A stretch of 64,000 nucleotides of DNA, from assembly GCA_021205365.1 (NCBI GenBank), contig JAJPXP010000063.1:1-64000 (forward strand). Reading direction: 5' to 3'. Both the position numbers and the translations under genes were made by a program. This stretch comes from Clostridia bacterium. GTDB lineage: Bacteria > Bacillota > Clostridia > Oscillospirales > Butyricicoccaceae. Positions 1-9,308 of the stretch are shown here, one piece after another. Below the pieces are notes generated by a model. The model was not told where the DNA came from. It searched no databases and saw nothing but the letters and a program-made list of their open reading frames with translations. Position 1 is the first letter of the stretch, and the number at the start of each line of letters is the position of its first letter.

Positions 1-75
1 GATGGCAGAAAAACTTTATTTTTTTCAATTGTCTACTTGACGGGGAGCGGTTCATGAGAGCGGGCTTTGATGCAA

Positions 76-1410
76 TTATCTTTGGTTGGAACGCCGCCAG
101 ATATGCTGTGCTTCAGCAGCAGCAAGCAGACTTTCACGAAAATCAGGATGAGCAAGGGAAATAATTGCTTCTGCACGCTCCCATGTAGAACGTCCGACCA
201 GATTGGCAACACCATATTCTGTTGCAACATAATAGACCTGTGAACGGGGAGAAGTGATGATATCCCCGCCAAAACGGGGGACAATTCGGGAATAGCGGAT
301 ACCGTGTTTATCACGATAGGTAGAGCTCATACAAATGAACGCTTTGCCTCCGCGGGAGGCAGCAGTACCAGTCAGGAAATCCAGCTGGCCGCCGGTACCA
401 CTGATTTGACGCATACCAGAACTTTCCGAAGAAACCTGTCCATATAAATCAACTTCAAGACAGCTATTGATAGATAACATATTGTCAATATGTGCAATAA
501 CCTCTGGGCTGTTCACATATTCCAGTGGATAAGCCGCAATTCCCGGATTTTCATCAATCCATTCATATGTTTCACGAGAACCAATCGCAATACCAAGCAC
601 CCCTTTACCACGGTTGACTGTTTTCCGGTTATTTGTCAGCTTTCCGGCTTTATGTAACTGCAAATAGGCATCAGAACAAAGTTCCGTATGCATACCCAGA
701 TCCTTCAGGTCAGATTGTGCAATCAGATTGCCAACAGCGTGAGGAAGGGTGCCGATACCCAGCTGTAAAGTCATACCATCCGTCATATATGGAATTAAAT
801 TAGCTGCAATCTGCTCATCTATAACAGAAGGAGCCGGATATTGTATATCGGGCAGCGGGTCATGCTCGCCCTCGACGATATAGTTCACCTCGGAAATATG
901 GATGCACTCATCATAGCCGCCGTACAGCTTTGGTAAGTGCTCATTGATTTCCAGGATAACAATATCTGCTTTGCGCAGAATCTGGGCAGAAACACCCGTT
1001 GCAGTGGAAAAATTGAAATATCCATGTCTGTCCATCGGCGTGACACAAGCCATAGCAACATTTACTGTGAGAAAATGCTTGTAGTAAGCAGAATTATTGT
1101 GGAAGACCATCGGAATAAAATAACAAAGTCCGCGGTCGCATAGTTTGCGTTCATAGGCGGAGCAATGCCAGGAATTGTAGATAAAGTGTTCCTGTGTCGG
1201 ATCGCATTCGGCAATTTCAATCGGGCCAGAAATCAGGTTGCCGCGGATTTTGACATCAATCAGTTCATCACGGCGTTTTGCGAGCGCACGATCCAGCAGG
1301 GCAGGCTTTCCAAGGCTAGTCGTGTAATCCACCCAGTCCCCACTTTTGACAACCTGAACGGCTTCCTCTGGTGTACATAGCTTATCACGATATTCAGCAG
1401 TATAATTCAT
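76..1410 (-). CDS. Butyryl-CoA:acetate-type CoA-transferase (acetyl-CoA hydrolase/transferase family)
   Basis: The 444-residue protein has the full length and motifs of family I CoA-transferases that move CoA between an acyl-CoA and acetate. The glycine-rich GIGTLPHAV loop is near residue 218, and the presumed catalytic glutamate is E243 in GMHTELCSD, matching the active-site Glu of 4-hydroxybutyrate CoA-transferase. The closest type by eye is the butyryl-CoA:acetate enzyme that ends the butyrate pathway in gut Clostridia; 4-hydroxybutyrate or propionyl-CoA transferase is the alternative. The ATG follows GGAGGTAGG. It lies 28 bases after the phosphoesterase gene on the same strand, so the two are probably co-transcribed. 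Substrate is inferred, family is clear. Confidence 0.85.
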   Translation of the reverse strand: MNYTAEYRDKLCTPEEAVQVVKSGDWVDYTTSLGKPALLDRALAKRRDELIDVKIRGNLISGPIEIAECDPTQEHFIYNSWHCSAYERKLCDRGLCYFIPMVFHNNSAYYKHFLTVNVAMACVTPMDRHGYFNFSTATGVSAQILRKADIVILEINEHLPKLYGGYDECIHISEVNYIVEGEHDPLPDIQYPAPSVIDEQIAANLIPYMTDGMTLQLGIGTLPHAVGNLIAQSDLKDLGMHTELCSDAYLQLHKAGKLTNNRKTVNRGKGVLGIAIGSRETYEWIDENPGIAAYPLEYVNSPEVIAHIDNMLSINSCLEVDLYGQVSSESSGMRQISGTGGQLDFLTGTAASRGGKAFICMSSTYRDKHGIRYSRIVPRFGGDIITSPRSQVYYVATEYGVANLVGRSTWERAEAIISLAHPDFRESLLAAAEAQHIWRRSNQR

Positions 1411-1438
1411 GGTCCTACCTCCATATACAGCAGGCTTT

Positions 1439-1981
1439 TTATTGTGGCTGATATGTTTTCCCTGTCAACAGATCATGCCATGTAAAAGTATCATTTTCCC
1501 ACATCATATAGCTATAGCAGCTATTTTCTTTGGGGATAGAGACTGAACCTGGATTCATGTAAGTAAAATGCTCGTGTACGTGGCAGCAGGGAACATGGGT
1601 GTGCCCGCACAGCAGAACATCACTGGCACAAAGCGGAGGTGGGTTCTGTTCACCATAATGATGTCCATGAGTTGCATAGACTGTCTGCTCACCCAGCAAT
1701 AACACAGCATAATCTGCCATAATTGGAAAATCCAGCACAAGCTGGTCGACCTCTGCATCGCAATTGCCGCAGACGCAGAGCAGTTTGTGTTTGATACTGT
1801 CCAGCATTTCAATGACAAGCTTCGGATTGTATTCCCGAGGTAAATCATTTCGGGGACCATGATACAGCAAATCGCCCAGCAGCAAAATACGGTCTGGCCG
1901 TTCCTCCTCAATGCGTTCCAGCAGCTTACGACAGTAGTACGCAGAGCCGTGGATATCCGATGCAATCAATAATTTTTTCAT
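1439..1981 (-). CDS. YfcE/MJ0936-family metallophosphoesterase
   Basis: This 180-residue cytosolic protein carries every metal-binding motif of the small calcineurin-like phosphodiesterases: SDIHG at residue 8, GDLLYHGPRN, GNCD, THGHHYG and GHTHVP, then NPGSVSIPK. Its length matches E. coli YfcE (about 184 residues). Members hydrolyse model phosphodiesters; the natural substrate is not known. The ATG is preceded by AGGAGA at good spacing. It is the upstream partner of the CoA-transferase gene, but nothing in the sequence links the two activities. Confidence 0.88.
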   Translation of the reverse strand: MKKLLIASDIHGSAYYCRKLLERIEEERPDRILLLGDLLYHGPRNDLPREYNPKLVIEMLDSIKHKLLCVCGNCDAEVDQLVLDFPIMADYAVLLLGEQTVYATHGHHYGEQNPPPLCASDVLLCGHTHVPCCHVHEHFTYMNPGSVSIPKENSCYSYMMWENDTFTWHDLLTGKTYQPQ

Positions 1982-2110
1982 ATGAATCTCTCCTGTATCG
2001 TTCTTTCTTTTATTGTAACGTATGGAAACGGATGTGTAAAGAAGATACAGATGATTCTGCTGTATGCCTCCCGCCAGTGAGGGAGAGTGTTTTACAGATT
2101 ATATTGAGAC

Positions 2111-2144
2111 AAAAAAATCCCCTTCCGGATAACCGGAAGGGGAT
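2111..2144 (-). terminator. Rho-independent terminator of the decarboxylase operon
   Basis: A 12-bp perfect stem (ATCCCCTTCCGG with its complement, loop ATAA or its complement) is followed on the minus strand by seven T. It lies 23 bases after the stop of the beta-subunit gene. Confidence 0.9.
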
Positions 2145-2166
2145 AACGTGCTTTTTATGAAGGAAA

Positions 2167-3336
2167 TCAGCCACCAAGCAGCATCGGAACCAGCTTCAGG
2201 AAGAAGCCAGCAGCAGCAGCAGAACCGATTACACCAGCAACGTTCGGACCCATGGCATGCATGAGTAGGAAGTTGGATGGGTTTTCCTTCTGACCTTCGA
2301 TCTGTGCAACACGTGCAGCCATCGGAACGGCAGATACGCCAGCGGAGCCGATCAGCGGGTTAACTTTACCCTTGGTAGCCCAGCACATGATATCACCGAA
2401 GATGACGCCACCGAAGGTGGACAGAGCGAATGCAACCAGACCCATAGCGATGATTTCGATGGTCTGAACAGTCAGGAAGGTGTCAGCAGAAGCAGTAGCA
2501 CCAACAGACAGACCAAGGAAGATGGTAACGATATTCATCAGAGCATTCTGAACTGTTTCATCCAGACGAGCGGTAACACCGCATACATGGAACAGGTTGC
2601 CCAGCATCAGCATGCCGATCAGCGGAGCGGTATCCGGCAACAGCAGGATGACGACAGTGGCAACAGCGATCGGGAAGATGATCTTTTCAGACTGAGATAC
2701 TTCACGCAGCTGTTCCATCTTGATCTTACGGTCTTCCTTACGGGTGAAAGCCTTCATGATCGGCGGCTGAATCATAGGAATCAGCGCCATGTACGAGTAA
2801 GCTGCAATTGCGATTGCGGACAGATATTCCGGCGCCAGTCTGGAAGTTACCATGATAGCAGTCGGGCCGTCAGCACCGCCGATGATGCCGATAGCAGCAG
2901 CGACATTTACCGGGAAACCGAACAGCAGCAGAGAGCCGAGGAATGCGGTAAAGATGCCGAACTGTGCAGCAGCACCCAGCAGCAGAGAGGACGGACGGGC
3001 AATCAGCGGACCGAAGTCAGTCATTGCACCGACACCCATAAAGATCAGCGGCGGATAAATATCAAGACTTACACCGGTATACAGCCAATGCAGCAGACCA
3101 TCGTTGTCAACATTGGAAACCATGTTGGAGAACGGCAGGTTTGCCAGCAGCATACCAAATGCAATTGTTACGAGCAGCAATGGCTCGAACTTCTTTACGA
3201 TGCCCAGATAAAGCAGGACAAACGAGATGAGAATCATAGCCAGGCATTTGTAGCCGTCAACTCCATTCAGGAACAGACCTGCATAGCCGGATTCTCCGAG
3301 AATTTTGCCGAGGACGGCAGCGAAAGAAAAATCCAT
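2167..3336 (-). CDS. oadB: Na+-translocating decarboxylase beta subunit (OadB/GcdB/MmdB family)
   Basis: This 389-residue polytopic membrane protein is the ion-pumping subunit. In this family it decarboxylates the carboxybiotin carrier and couples that to Na+ export. The diagnostic GGADGPTAI segment, with the essential aspartate at D156, is present, as are many hydrophobic spans from residue 30 to the end. The ATG at 3336 is chosen because GGAGG sits 9 bases upstream; an in-frame TTG three codons earlier is too close to that site. It is the last gene of a four-gene operon (carboxyltransferase, small anchor, biotin carrier, beta). The symbol is by family; the substrate (oxaloacetate versus methylmalonyl- or glutaconyl-CoA) is set by the first gene. 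Confidence 0.92.
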   Translation of the reverse strand: MDFSFAAVLGKILGESGYAGLFLNGVDGYKCLAMILISFVLLYLGIVKKFEPLLLVTIAFGMLLANLPFSNMVSNVDNDGLLHWLYTGVSLDIYPPLIFMGVGAMTDFGPLIARPSSLLLGAAAQFGIFTAFLGSLLLFGFPVNVAAAIGIIGGADGPTAIMVTSRLAPEYLSAIAIAAYSYMALIPMIQPPIMKAFTRKEDRKIKMEQLREVSQSEKIIFPIAVATVVILLLPDTAPLIGMLMLGNLFHVCGVTARLDETVQNALMNIVTIFLGLSVGATASADTFLTVQTIEIIAMGLVAFALSTFGGVIFGDIMCWATKGKVNPLIGSAGVSAVPMAARVAQIEGQKENPSNFLLMHAMGPNVAGVIGSAAAAGFFLKLVPMLLGG

Positions 3337-3351
3337 TATACACAACCTCCG

Positions 3352-3747
3352 TTAAGAGATGGTGCAAAGAACACTGCCGGTATCAACCGACGCGCCCTTG
3401 GACACAACTACGGATGTAACCGTACCGTCCTTGTTTGCAAAAATTTCATTTTCCATTTTCATTGCTTCCAGGATAAACAGGATATCGCCGTTCTTGACAG
3501 CCTGACCCTGCTGGCAGCGTACATCGAGGATGGTACCCGGCATCGGGGAAGTAATCGGGTCGCCAGCGCCAACCGGAGCTGCCGGAGCAGCAGCCGGAGC
3601 CGGAGCGGCAGCCGGTGCCGGAGCAGCAGCCGGTGCAGCAGCAACAGGAGCCGGAGCCGGTGCTTCGCCGATATAAGCTGCAACAGCCTTGCCCTTCTCG
3701 ACTTCTACTTCATACTGTTTTTCATTCAGTGTTACAATATATTTCAT
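3352..3747 (-). CDS. Biotin carrier protein of the Na+-pumping decarboxylase
   Basis: The 131-residue protein has an N-terminal segment (1-30), a flexible Ala/Pro-rich linker (about 29-60) and a C-terminal biotinyl domain with EAMKMEN, so K97 is the predicted biotinylated lysine. It carries CO2 from the carboxyltransferase to the membrane beta subunit. In classical OadA this domain is fused to the carboxyltransferase; here it is free-standing, as in methylmalonyl-CoA and glutaconyl-CoA decarboxylases. The start is ATG 3747 with GGGAGG ten bases upstream; the in-frame TTG further up overlaps that site. The linker is encoded by near-repetitive GCAGCAGCCGGAGC units and could vary in length between strains. 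Confidence 0.92.
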   Translation of the reverse strand: MKYIVTLNEKQYEVEVEKGKAVAAYIGEAPAPAPVAAAPAAAPAPAAAPAPAAAPAAPVGAGDPITSPMPGTILDVRCQQGQAVKNGDILFILEAMKMENEIFANKDGTVTSVVVSKGASVDTGSVLCTIS

Positions 3748-3765
3748 GTTGTTCGTACCTCCCAA

Positions 3766-4104
3766 TTAAAGCGCCTGAATGCGTCTGAACTGCAGTTCAT
3801 CCAGCGGAATATCAGTTTCATCGCTGATGATTGCCATAATGCATGCTGCAGTTTCCTCATCAACATCAATCAGCTGCAGCTTGCCATCCCACGGCTTGGA
3901 AGGCTTTTCCTCTTCCTTGGTAGGAGCTGGAGCAGCTGGTGCAGCAGCCGGAGCGGAAGCAGGAGCTCCCTTGCCTTTGCTTTCCACCGACATAACAACA
4001 GTGGAGATAATCTTGATAATCACAATCAGGAACAGCAGAAGGAGGAATACGGTTACAAAGCCACACAGCGAAATCAGCAGGGCTTCGCCTACACCAATGT
4101 TCAT
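3766..4104 (-). CDS. OadG-family small membrane subunit of the decarboxylase
   Basis: This 112-residue protein has one strong transmembrane helix (about residues 9-37), an Ala/Pro-rich linker (48-62) and a hydrophilic C-terminal domain of about 45 residues. That layout matches the gamma/delta subunits that hold the soluble carboxyltransferase and biotin carrier on the membrane pump. It lies between the carboxyltransferase and biotin-carrier genes with gaps of 11 and 18 bases. The C-terminal part resembles the delta subunit of methylmalonyl-CoA decarboxylase as much as classical OadG, so the family label is safer than a subunit letter. Confidence 0.85.
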   Translation of the reverse strand: MNIGVGEALLISLCGFVTVFLLLLFLIVIIKIISTVVMSVESKGKGAPASAPAAAPAAPAPTKEEEKPSKPWDGKLQLIDVDEETAACIMAIISDETDIPLDELQFRRIQAL

Positions 4105-4115
4105 TGTTACCCTCC

Positions 4116-5504
4116 TTAGTCAACCTTCTTGATGGAATATGTTACCTTCATACCCTTATGCTCTTCACGATACTCGAAGAACTTCTCAGCCTGCTGCGGG
4201 AATGCAACATAGGACAGGATGTCCTCTTCGCAAGTAGCGATGTCGCCCAGCTTTGCAACAGCTGCCGGGATTTCCGGCTCGAGTGTTTCGGCATAACGGC
4301 CTTCCATCGGCTTATTGCCTTCGCCCAGAACCTTGGTTACCAGTTCCGGATTGATCTCAGCCGGTGCTCTGCCATACTCGCCGCGGATGTAAGCGCGAAT
4401 TTCCTTGGTAATGTTCTTGTAACGCTCGCCCATCAGGACATTGTTAACCGCCTGCGAACCAACCATCTGGCTCAGCGGGGTAACCAGCGGAGGATAGCCC
4501 ATGTCCTTACGAACGTTCGGAACTTCCGCCAGTACTTCGTCCAGGCGATCCAGGGACTTCATATCCGTCAGGTTAGCGATCAGGTTGGACAGCATACCGC
4601 CCGGAATCTTATAGTGCAGAGCGTTGGTATTCACGTTCATTACGAACGGATTGATCTTACCATCCTTCACGTATTCCTTCTTGATCGGGTCAAAGAACTC
4701 GTTAACCTTGCGCATTTCAGCACGATCCAGACCGGTTTCGTAGCCCATCTGGGTCAGGACATGGTCCATAGCTTCGGTACACGGCTGGGAAGTACCACCA
4801 GCAAACGGGGAGATCGCACAGTCGATGACGTCAGCGCCAGCCTCAACAGCCTTCAGATAGGTCATGGAACCCAGACCAGTAGTTGCATGGGTATGAACAA
4901 CGATCGGGATCTTAACCTCAGCTCTCAGAGCAGAAACCAGATCAAAGGCCTCCTGCGGGCTCATGGTACCAGCCATGTCCTTGATGCACAGGGAGTCACA
5001 GCCCATTTCCTCAATCTGCTTGCCCAGCTTAGCATAGTTCTCAACGGTGTGAACCGGGGACTGGGTATAAGAGATCGTGCCCTGCGCTTCGCCGCCAGCC
5101 TTCTTGCATTCGTCAACAGCGGTCTCGATGTTGCGGAAGTCATTCAGTGCGTCGAAAATACGAATGATATCGATACCATTTTCAACGCTCTTACGAACGA
5201 AAGCGCGAACAGTGTCGTCAGAATAGTGCTTGTAGCCCAGAATGTTCTGGCCACGCAGCAGCATCTGCAGCTTGGTGTCCGGCATTGCCTCACGGATGGT
5301 GCGCAGACGAATCCACGGATCTTCGTTCAGGTAACGAAGGCAGGAATCGAATGTAGCACCGCCCCAGCACTCCACGGAGTGGTAACCAACCTTGTTCATG
5401 GTCTCCAGAATCGGCTTAAATTCCGACATCGGAAGACGTGTTGCACACAGGGACTGGTTGGCGTCACGAAGGACGGTCTCTGTGATCTTCAGTTTTTTTG
5501 GCAC
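4116..5504 (-). CDS. oadA: Oxaloacetate decarboxylase alpha / pyruvate carboxylase subunit B-type carboxyltransferase
   Basis: The 462-residue protein is a carboxyltransferase of the OadA/PycB type. All active-site residues are present at the expected spacing: D14 in RDANQSL, K175 (the carbamylated lysine) in CIKDMAG, and H204/H206 in HTHATTG. It ends without a biotin domain, which is supplied by a separate gene downstream. The reaction would be oxaloacetate plus carrier to pyruvate plus carboxybiotin, coupled to Na+ export by the beta subunit. The start is GTG, ten bases after AAAGGAG. It is the first gene of the operon. The active site argues for oxaloacetate rather than a malonyl-CoA substrate. 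Confidence 0.92.
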   Translation of the reverse strand: MPKKLKITETVLRDANQSLCATRLPMSEFKPILETMNKVGYHSVECWGGATFDSCLRYLNEDPWIRLRTIREAMPDTKLQMLLRGQNILGYKHYSDDTVRAFVRKSVENGIDIIRIFDALNDFRNIETAVDECKKAGGEAQGTISYTQSPVHTVENYAKLGKQIEEMGCDSLCIKDMAGTMSPQEAFDLVSALRAEVKIPIVVHTHATTGLGSMTYLKAVEAGADVIDCAISPFAGGTSQPCTEAMDHVLTQMGYETGLDRAEMRKVNEFFDPIKKEYVKDGKINPFVMNVNTNALHYKIPGGMLSNLIANLTDMKSLDRLDEVLAEVPNVRKDMGYPPLVTPLSQMVGSQAVNNVLMGERYKNITKEIRAYIRGEYGRAPAEINPELVTKVLGEGNKPMEGRYAETLEPEIPAAVAKLGDIATCEEDILSYVAFPQQAEKFFEYREEHKGMKVTYSIKKVD

Positions 5505-5574
5505 AGTGTATCAGCTCCTTTAAATGTATAAAGATGACAAACGATGTGTCTGGAAGAAATACCATGAGATACGA

Positions 5575-5661
5575 AACTCCGGCAAAATATACCGGAGTTC
5601 CGGCAAATTTCTTGTCTGTCCAAACATAAATATTATACAACATAAACGCTTCATTTTGCAA
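5575..5661 (-). promoter_or_regulatory. Promoter and hairpin leader of the decarboxylase operon
   Basis: On the minus strand TTGCAA (5656-5661), an 18-base spacer and TATAAT (5632-5637) form a good sigma-A promoter. The transcript would have an untranslated leader of about 120 bases. Within it, AACTCCGG (5575-5582) pairs perfectly with CCGGAGTT (5592-5599) around a 9-base loop. No T-run follows, so this is not a simple terminator; it may stabilise the message or bind a regulator. Confidence 0.6.
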
Positions 5662-5939
5662 CGTGAAAATCGTACAAATACCTATTTTTAAACAGAAAAT
5701 AAATATTATATCAATAAAAAACCTAAAAAGGCATTTTCGATAAAAAGGGGCAGGAAAAAGAGGCGAATTTATAGTATTTTAACAAAAAGATGAAGCTGCA
5801 GCAAGAATGCTGCAGCTTTGTGTACAAAAAATAAGCGTGCCGTGATTCAGAAAGTGGATAAAGCCGACTTCGCTTTTGATAAAATCTCGGATTCTTTTTG
5901 GGTAACTTTTGTTACGTCTTGTGCAGAATCACGGTAAAA
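5662..5939. other. Intergenic region between trpA and the decarboxylase operon, with a likely trp terminator
   Basis: This AT-rich stretch has no gene. At 5793-5818 a 10-bp perfect stem (AAGCTGCAGC, loop of six) is followed on the minus strand by CATCTTTTTG, a reasonable terminator for the trp operon, about 120 bases beyond trpA. Nothing else is recognisable. Confidence 0.6.
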
Positions 5940-6719
5940 TCAGTTAGCCTTTCGACAGCCTTCCTTCATGGATTTTACGTATTGTACAACCGGTTCCACG
6001 CTTTCACGGCCATACTGGGCGATGATCTTGACAATTGCAGAGCCGACAATCGCGCCGTCAGCCTGGCGGCACATGGATTCCGCCTGCTCCGGAGTGGAAA
6101 TGCCGAACCCGACAGCACACGGAATGTTTTTGACTTCCTTTACCAGCCTGACCATGGAACCGATGTCAGTGGTGATGCTGGTACGGGTGCCGGTAACACC
6201 GAGGGAGGAGACACAATATAGGAAACCATTTGCCTGCTCTGCAATGGCACGAATACGGTCATGCGAAGTCGGGGCAATCATGGAAATCTGATCCACGCCA
6301 TACTTCTGGCAAATCGGTTCAAATTCCTGCTTCTCTTCAAACGGAACATCTGGAACAATAATGCCATTCATACCAATTTCGGCCGTGGTCTTCAGAAAAC
6401 GGTCTGCACCGTAGGAATAGATGACGTTTGCATAGGTCATAAATACCATCGGGATGGAAACAGACTTGCGGACACGGCGAACCATGTCAAATACCTTGTC
6501 GGTAGTTGTGCCGCCGGAAAGGGAACGTAGATTTGCATCCTGAATGACGGGGCCCTCTGCCGTCGGATCGGAGAACGGGATACCCAGTTCAATCAGATCA
6601 GCACCGGCTTCTGCCATAGCGATAATCAGCTTTTCTGTCGTCTCGATATCCGGGTCACCACAGGTCAGAAACGGAATAAATGCCTTGCCGTTTGTAAAAG
6701 CATCAGCAATCTTAGTCAT
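5940..6719 (-). CDS. trpA: Tryptophan synthase alpha chain
   Basis: This 259-residue TIM-barrel enzyme cleaves indole-3-glycerol phosphate to indole and glyceraldehyde phosphate. The catalytic regions [11 protein letters not shown] (Glu in the first strand, Asp in FSDP) and the phosphate-binding VGFGIS near the C-terminus are intact. The start at 6719 (MTKIADAF) is preferred over an upstream in-frame codon because GGGGAGGATCTCC lies just before it. The ATG overlaps the end of trpB by 8 bases, as expected for translational coupling of the two subunits. It is the last gene of the operon. Confidence 0.96.
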   Translation of the reverse strand: MTKIADAFTNGKAFIPFLTCGDPDIETTEKLIIAMAEAGADLIELGIPFSDPTAEGPVIQDANLRSLSGGTTTDKVFDMVRRVRKSVSIPMVFMTYANVIYSYGADRFLKTTAEIGMNGIIVPDVPFEEKQEFEPICQKYGVDQISMIAPTSHDRIRAIAEQANGFLYCVSSLGVTGTRTSITTDIGSMVRLVKEVKNIPCAVGFGISTPEQAESMCRQADGAIVGSAIVKIIAQYGRESVEPVVQYVKSMKEGCRKAN

Positions 6720-7896
6720 GGAGATCCTCCCCTCTGTAACGGGCGATGGCAGCAACATCCTTGTCGCCGCGTCCGGAAACGTTAATTACAATAATCTGAT
6801 CCTTAGACATAGTAGGAGCCAGTTTGCATGCATATGCAATGGCATGTGCGGACTCAATTGCCGGAATGATGCCTTCTGTACGCGACAGATATTCAAAGGC
6901 CTCCACTGCTTCATCGTCGGTGATAGGTACATATTGTGCACGACCAGAATCGAACAGCATCGCATGTTCTGGGCCGACACCCGGATAGTCCAGGCCGGCA
7001 GAAATGGAATAGACTGGTGCAATCTGTCCGTATTCGTCCTGACAGAAATATGACTTCATGCCATGGAAGATGCCCAGACGTCCAGTAGCCATGGTAGCAG
7101 CGGTTTCCTTGGTGTCAACACCGCGTCCTGCAGCTTCACAGCCGATCAGCTGCACTTCTTTGTCGTCGATAAAGTTGTAGAATGCACCAATTGCATTGGA
7201 ACCGCCTCCCACACAGGCAAGGACAGCATCCGGCAGACGACCTTCTGCTTCCAGAATCTGTTCTTTGATTTCCTTGGAGATAACTGCCTGAAAATCACGA
7301 ATCATGGCAGGGAAGGGATGCGGACCCATGACGGAACCAAGTACGTAATGGGTATCATCGATACGGCTTACCCATTCACGGAAGGTTTCTGAAACAGCAT
7401 CCTTCAGGGTAGCTGTACCATTGTCAACCGGATGTACCTTGGTACCCAGCAGACGCATGCGGTATACATTCAATGCCTGGCGTTCACAGTCCAGACGGCC
7501 CATGTAAACTTCACATTCCAGACCGAGCAGAGCAGCGGCAGTGGCAGTTGCAACACCATGCTGGCCCGCACCGGTTTCTGCAATAACACGGGTTTTGCCC
7601 ATCTTCTTTGCCAGCAGGCACTGCGCCAGTGCATTGTTGATCTTGTGCGAACCGGTATGGTTCAAATCTTCACGCTTGAGATAAATCTTGGCGCCTTCGA
7701 GATCCTTGGTCATTTTTTCAGCATAATACAGGAGGGAAGGACGGCCGATATAGTTCTTCAACAGCTCATCCAGCTCTGCCTGGAACTCCGGATCGTCCTT
7801 ATAGCGGTTATACGCTTCCTCCAGTTCATGAACAGCGTTCATCAGCGTTTCAGGGATATACTGGCCGCCGTGAATGCCAAATCTTCCTTTCGACAT
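6712..7896 (-). CDS. trpB: Tryptophan synthase beta chain
   Basis: The 394-residue PLP enzyme condenses indole with serine. [10 protein letters not shown] places the PLP lysine at K85; the phosphate loop GGGSNAIG and the substrate loop ETGAGQHG are present. Length is normal for the TrpB1 type that partners with TrpA. It overlaps trpA downstream and is 1 base from trpF upstream. Confidence 0.97.
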   Translation of the reverse strand: MSKGRFGIHGGQYIPETLMNAVHELEEAYNRYKDDPEFQAELDELLKNYIGRPSLLYYAEKMTKDLEGAKIYLKREDLNHTGSHKINNALAQCLLAKKMGKTRVIAETGAGQHGVATATAAALLGLECEVYMGRLDCERQALNVYRMRLLGTKVHPVDNGTATLKDAVSETFREWVSRIDDTHYVLGSVMGPHPFPAMIRDFQAVISKEIKEQILEAEGRLPDAVLACVGGGSNAIGAFYNFIDDKEVQLIGCEAAGRGVDTKETAATMATGRLGIFHGMKSYFCQDEYGQIAPVYSISAGLDYPGVGPEHAMLFDSGRAQYVPITDDEAVEAFEYLSRTEGIIPAIESAHAIAYACKLAPTMSKDQIIVINVSGRGDKDVAAIARYRGEDLHD

Positions 7897-7897
7897 A

Positions 7898-8494
7898 TTA
7901 TAAACTCCTTATCATTTCAATCAGTGTACGGATTTTATCCGGATCTTTTATCCGGTTTGTTTCCGCACCACTGGAAATATCCATTGCATAGGGCTGCATT
8001 TTAGCTGCATCCCGTAGATTATTCACACGCAGGCCGCCTGCAAGGATAAATGGGCGACCAATATCGCGTACCAGTGTCCAGTCAAAGGTTTCACCGGTTC
8101 CGTAACCGTTATCCAGCAGAATCAGGTCAGCAGGGCTGCGCTTTGCAGCTTCCAGATCTGTGGCAGAACGGATTTTAAATGCTTTCCAGACCGGCTTTCC
8201 AGTCAAGGCTTTCAGCGTATGAATATAGGTTTCATCTTCCTGACCATGCAGCTGGGCAATATCTATGGTACTATTGTTTAAGTATTGCGCAACTGTTTCC
8301 ATCGGCTGGTTTACCGTAACACCAACTACAGGGATTTGAGGTGATAGGTTTGCACGCAGAGCTTTGACTTGCTCTGCGGATACATTGCGGTGGCTCTTGG
8401 GAAAATTCATGATAAACCCGGCATAATCGGGCTGGTATTGATTGACTGCTTTGATGTCAGCAGGACGGCTCAGACCGCATATTTTTACTTTCAT
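7898..8494 (-). CDS. trpF: Phosphoribosylanthranilate isomerase
   Basis: The 198-residue single-domain barrel begins MKVKICG, with the general-base cysteine at C6. [14 protein letters not shown] holds the catalytic aspartate, and ILAGGL plus DISSGAE form the phosphate site. It is not fused to trpC, unlike in E. coli. ATGA overlap with trpC (8491-8494) implies coupled translation. Confidence 0.96.
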   Translation of the reverse strand: MKVKICGLSRPADIKAVNQYQPDYAGFIMNFPKSHRNVSAEQVKALRANLSPQIPVVGVTVNQPMETVAQYLNNSTIDIAQLHGQEDETYIHTLKALTGKPVWKAFKIRSATDLEAAKRSPADLILLDNGYGTGETFDWTLVRDIGRPFILAGGLRVNNLRDAAKMQPYAMDISSGAETNRIKDPDKIRTLIEMIRSL

Positions 8495-9291
8495 GCATCT
8501 GCACCTGCATGGCGCATCTGCGCCAGGAGGGATGCCTTATCCTTTGCCCGCATCAGGACTTCGCCCATCAGAACTGCATCCGCACCGATTTTCTTCAGTG
8601 CGGCAACATCTTCTGCGCACTTGACGCCGGATTCTGCAACATAGGTGCATTCCGGTGGAATCAAATCGCGCAGGCGGGATGCATTGGAAAAATCAACGGA
8701 GAAATCCTTTAGATTCCGGTTGTTGACACCAATCACACGTGCGCCGGCGGAAACAGCGGATTTGATTTCCGCCTCGTCATGGGTTTCCACCAGAGCGGTC
8801 AGTCCCAGATTGTCACAGATACCCAGATACCGTTCGATGGTTTTCGTATCTAAAATCGCACAGATCAGCAGCACGGCATCAGCCCCCATCAGCTTTGCCT
8901 GATAAATCTGATATTCATCCACAGTGAAGTCCTTGCGGATCATGGGGGTATTCACCTTAGCACGGATATCGGTAAAGATTGTATCGCTGCCTAGGAACCA
9001 TTTCGGTTCAGTCAGACAGGAGATACAGTCGGCACCGGCCTGTTCATATTCAGTGGCAATATCCAAATAAGGGAAGTGCTGTGCAATGATTCCTTTGGAG
9101 GGAGAAGCTTTTTTTACTTCGCAGATGAAGGAAAGTCCATCCTTGCGCAACGCCTGTTCAAAGCAGAATTGCGGGCGGCTGGGATGGGAACTGCTGTTGT
9201 AGCACAGCTCCTGTAATACATCCAAGGAATTCTCTTCTGTATCTTTTGCCACGCGGATGCGGGCATAGTCGGCAAGTTGGTCTAAAATCAT
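8491..9291 (-). CDS. trpC: Indole-3-glycerol phosphate synthase
   Basis: This 266-residue barrel carries the family landmarks CEVKKASPSKG, EPKWFLGSD, IRKDF, ETHDE, GVNNRNL and AESGV. It makes indole-3-glycerol phosphate for TrpA. The ATG is preceded by AAGGTAAC. It overlaps trpF by four bases and is 17 bases after trpD. Confidence 0.96.
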   Translation of the reverse strand: MILDQLADYARIRVAKDTEENSLDVLQELCYNSSSHPSRPQFCFEQALRKDGLSFICEVKKASPSKGIIAQHFPYLDIATEYEQAGADCISCLTEPKWFLGSDTIFTDIRAKVNTPMIRKDFTVDEYQIYQAKLMGADAVLLICAILDTKTIERYLGICDNLGLTALVETHDEAEIKSAVSAGARVIGVNNRNLKDFSVDFSNASRLRDLIPPECTYVAESGVKCAEDVAALKKIGADAVLMGEVLMRAKDKASLLAQMRHAGADA

Positions 9292-9308
9292 AATAGTTAC
9301 CTTATAAA

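Noticed and set aside
3550..3665. Tandem GCAGCAGCCGGAGC-like repeats as a possible regulatory or mobile repeat
   Set aside because: They encode the Ala/Pro-rich linker of the biotin carrier in frame; coding explains them.
2587..4119. A 510-codon plus-strand frame opposite the decarboxylase subunits
   Set aside because: Low-complexity Ser/Arg/Cys runs come from the complement of the Ala/Pro linker; no ribosome site or domain.
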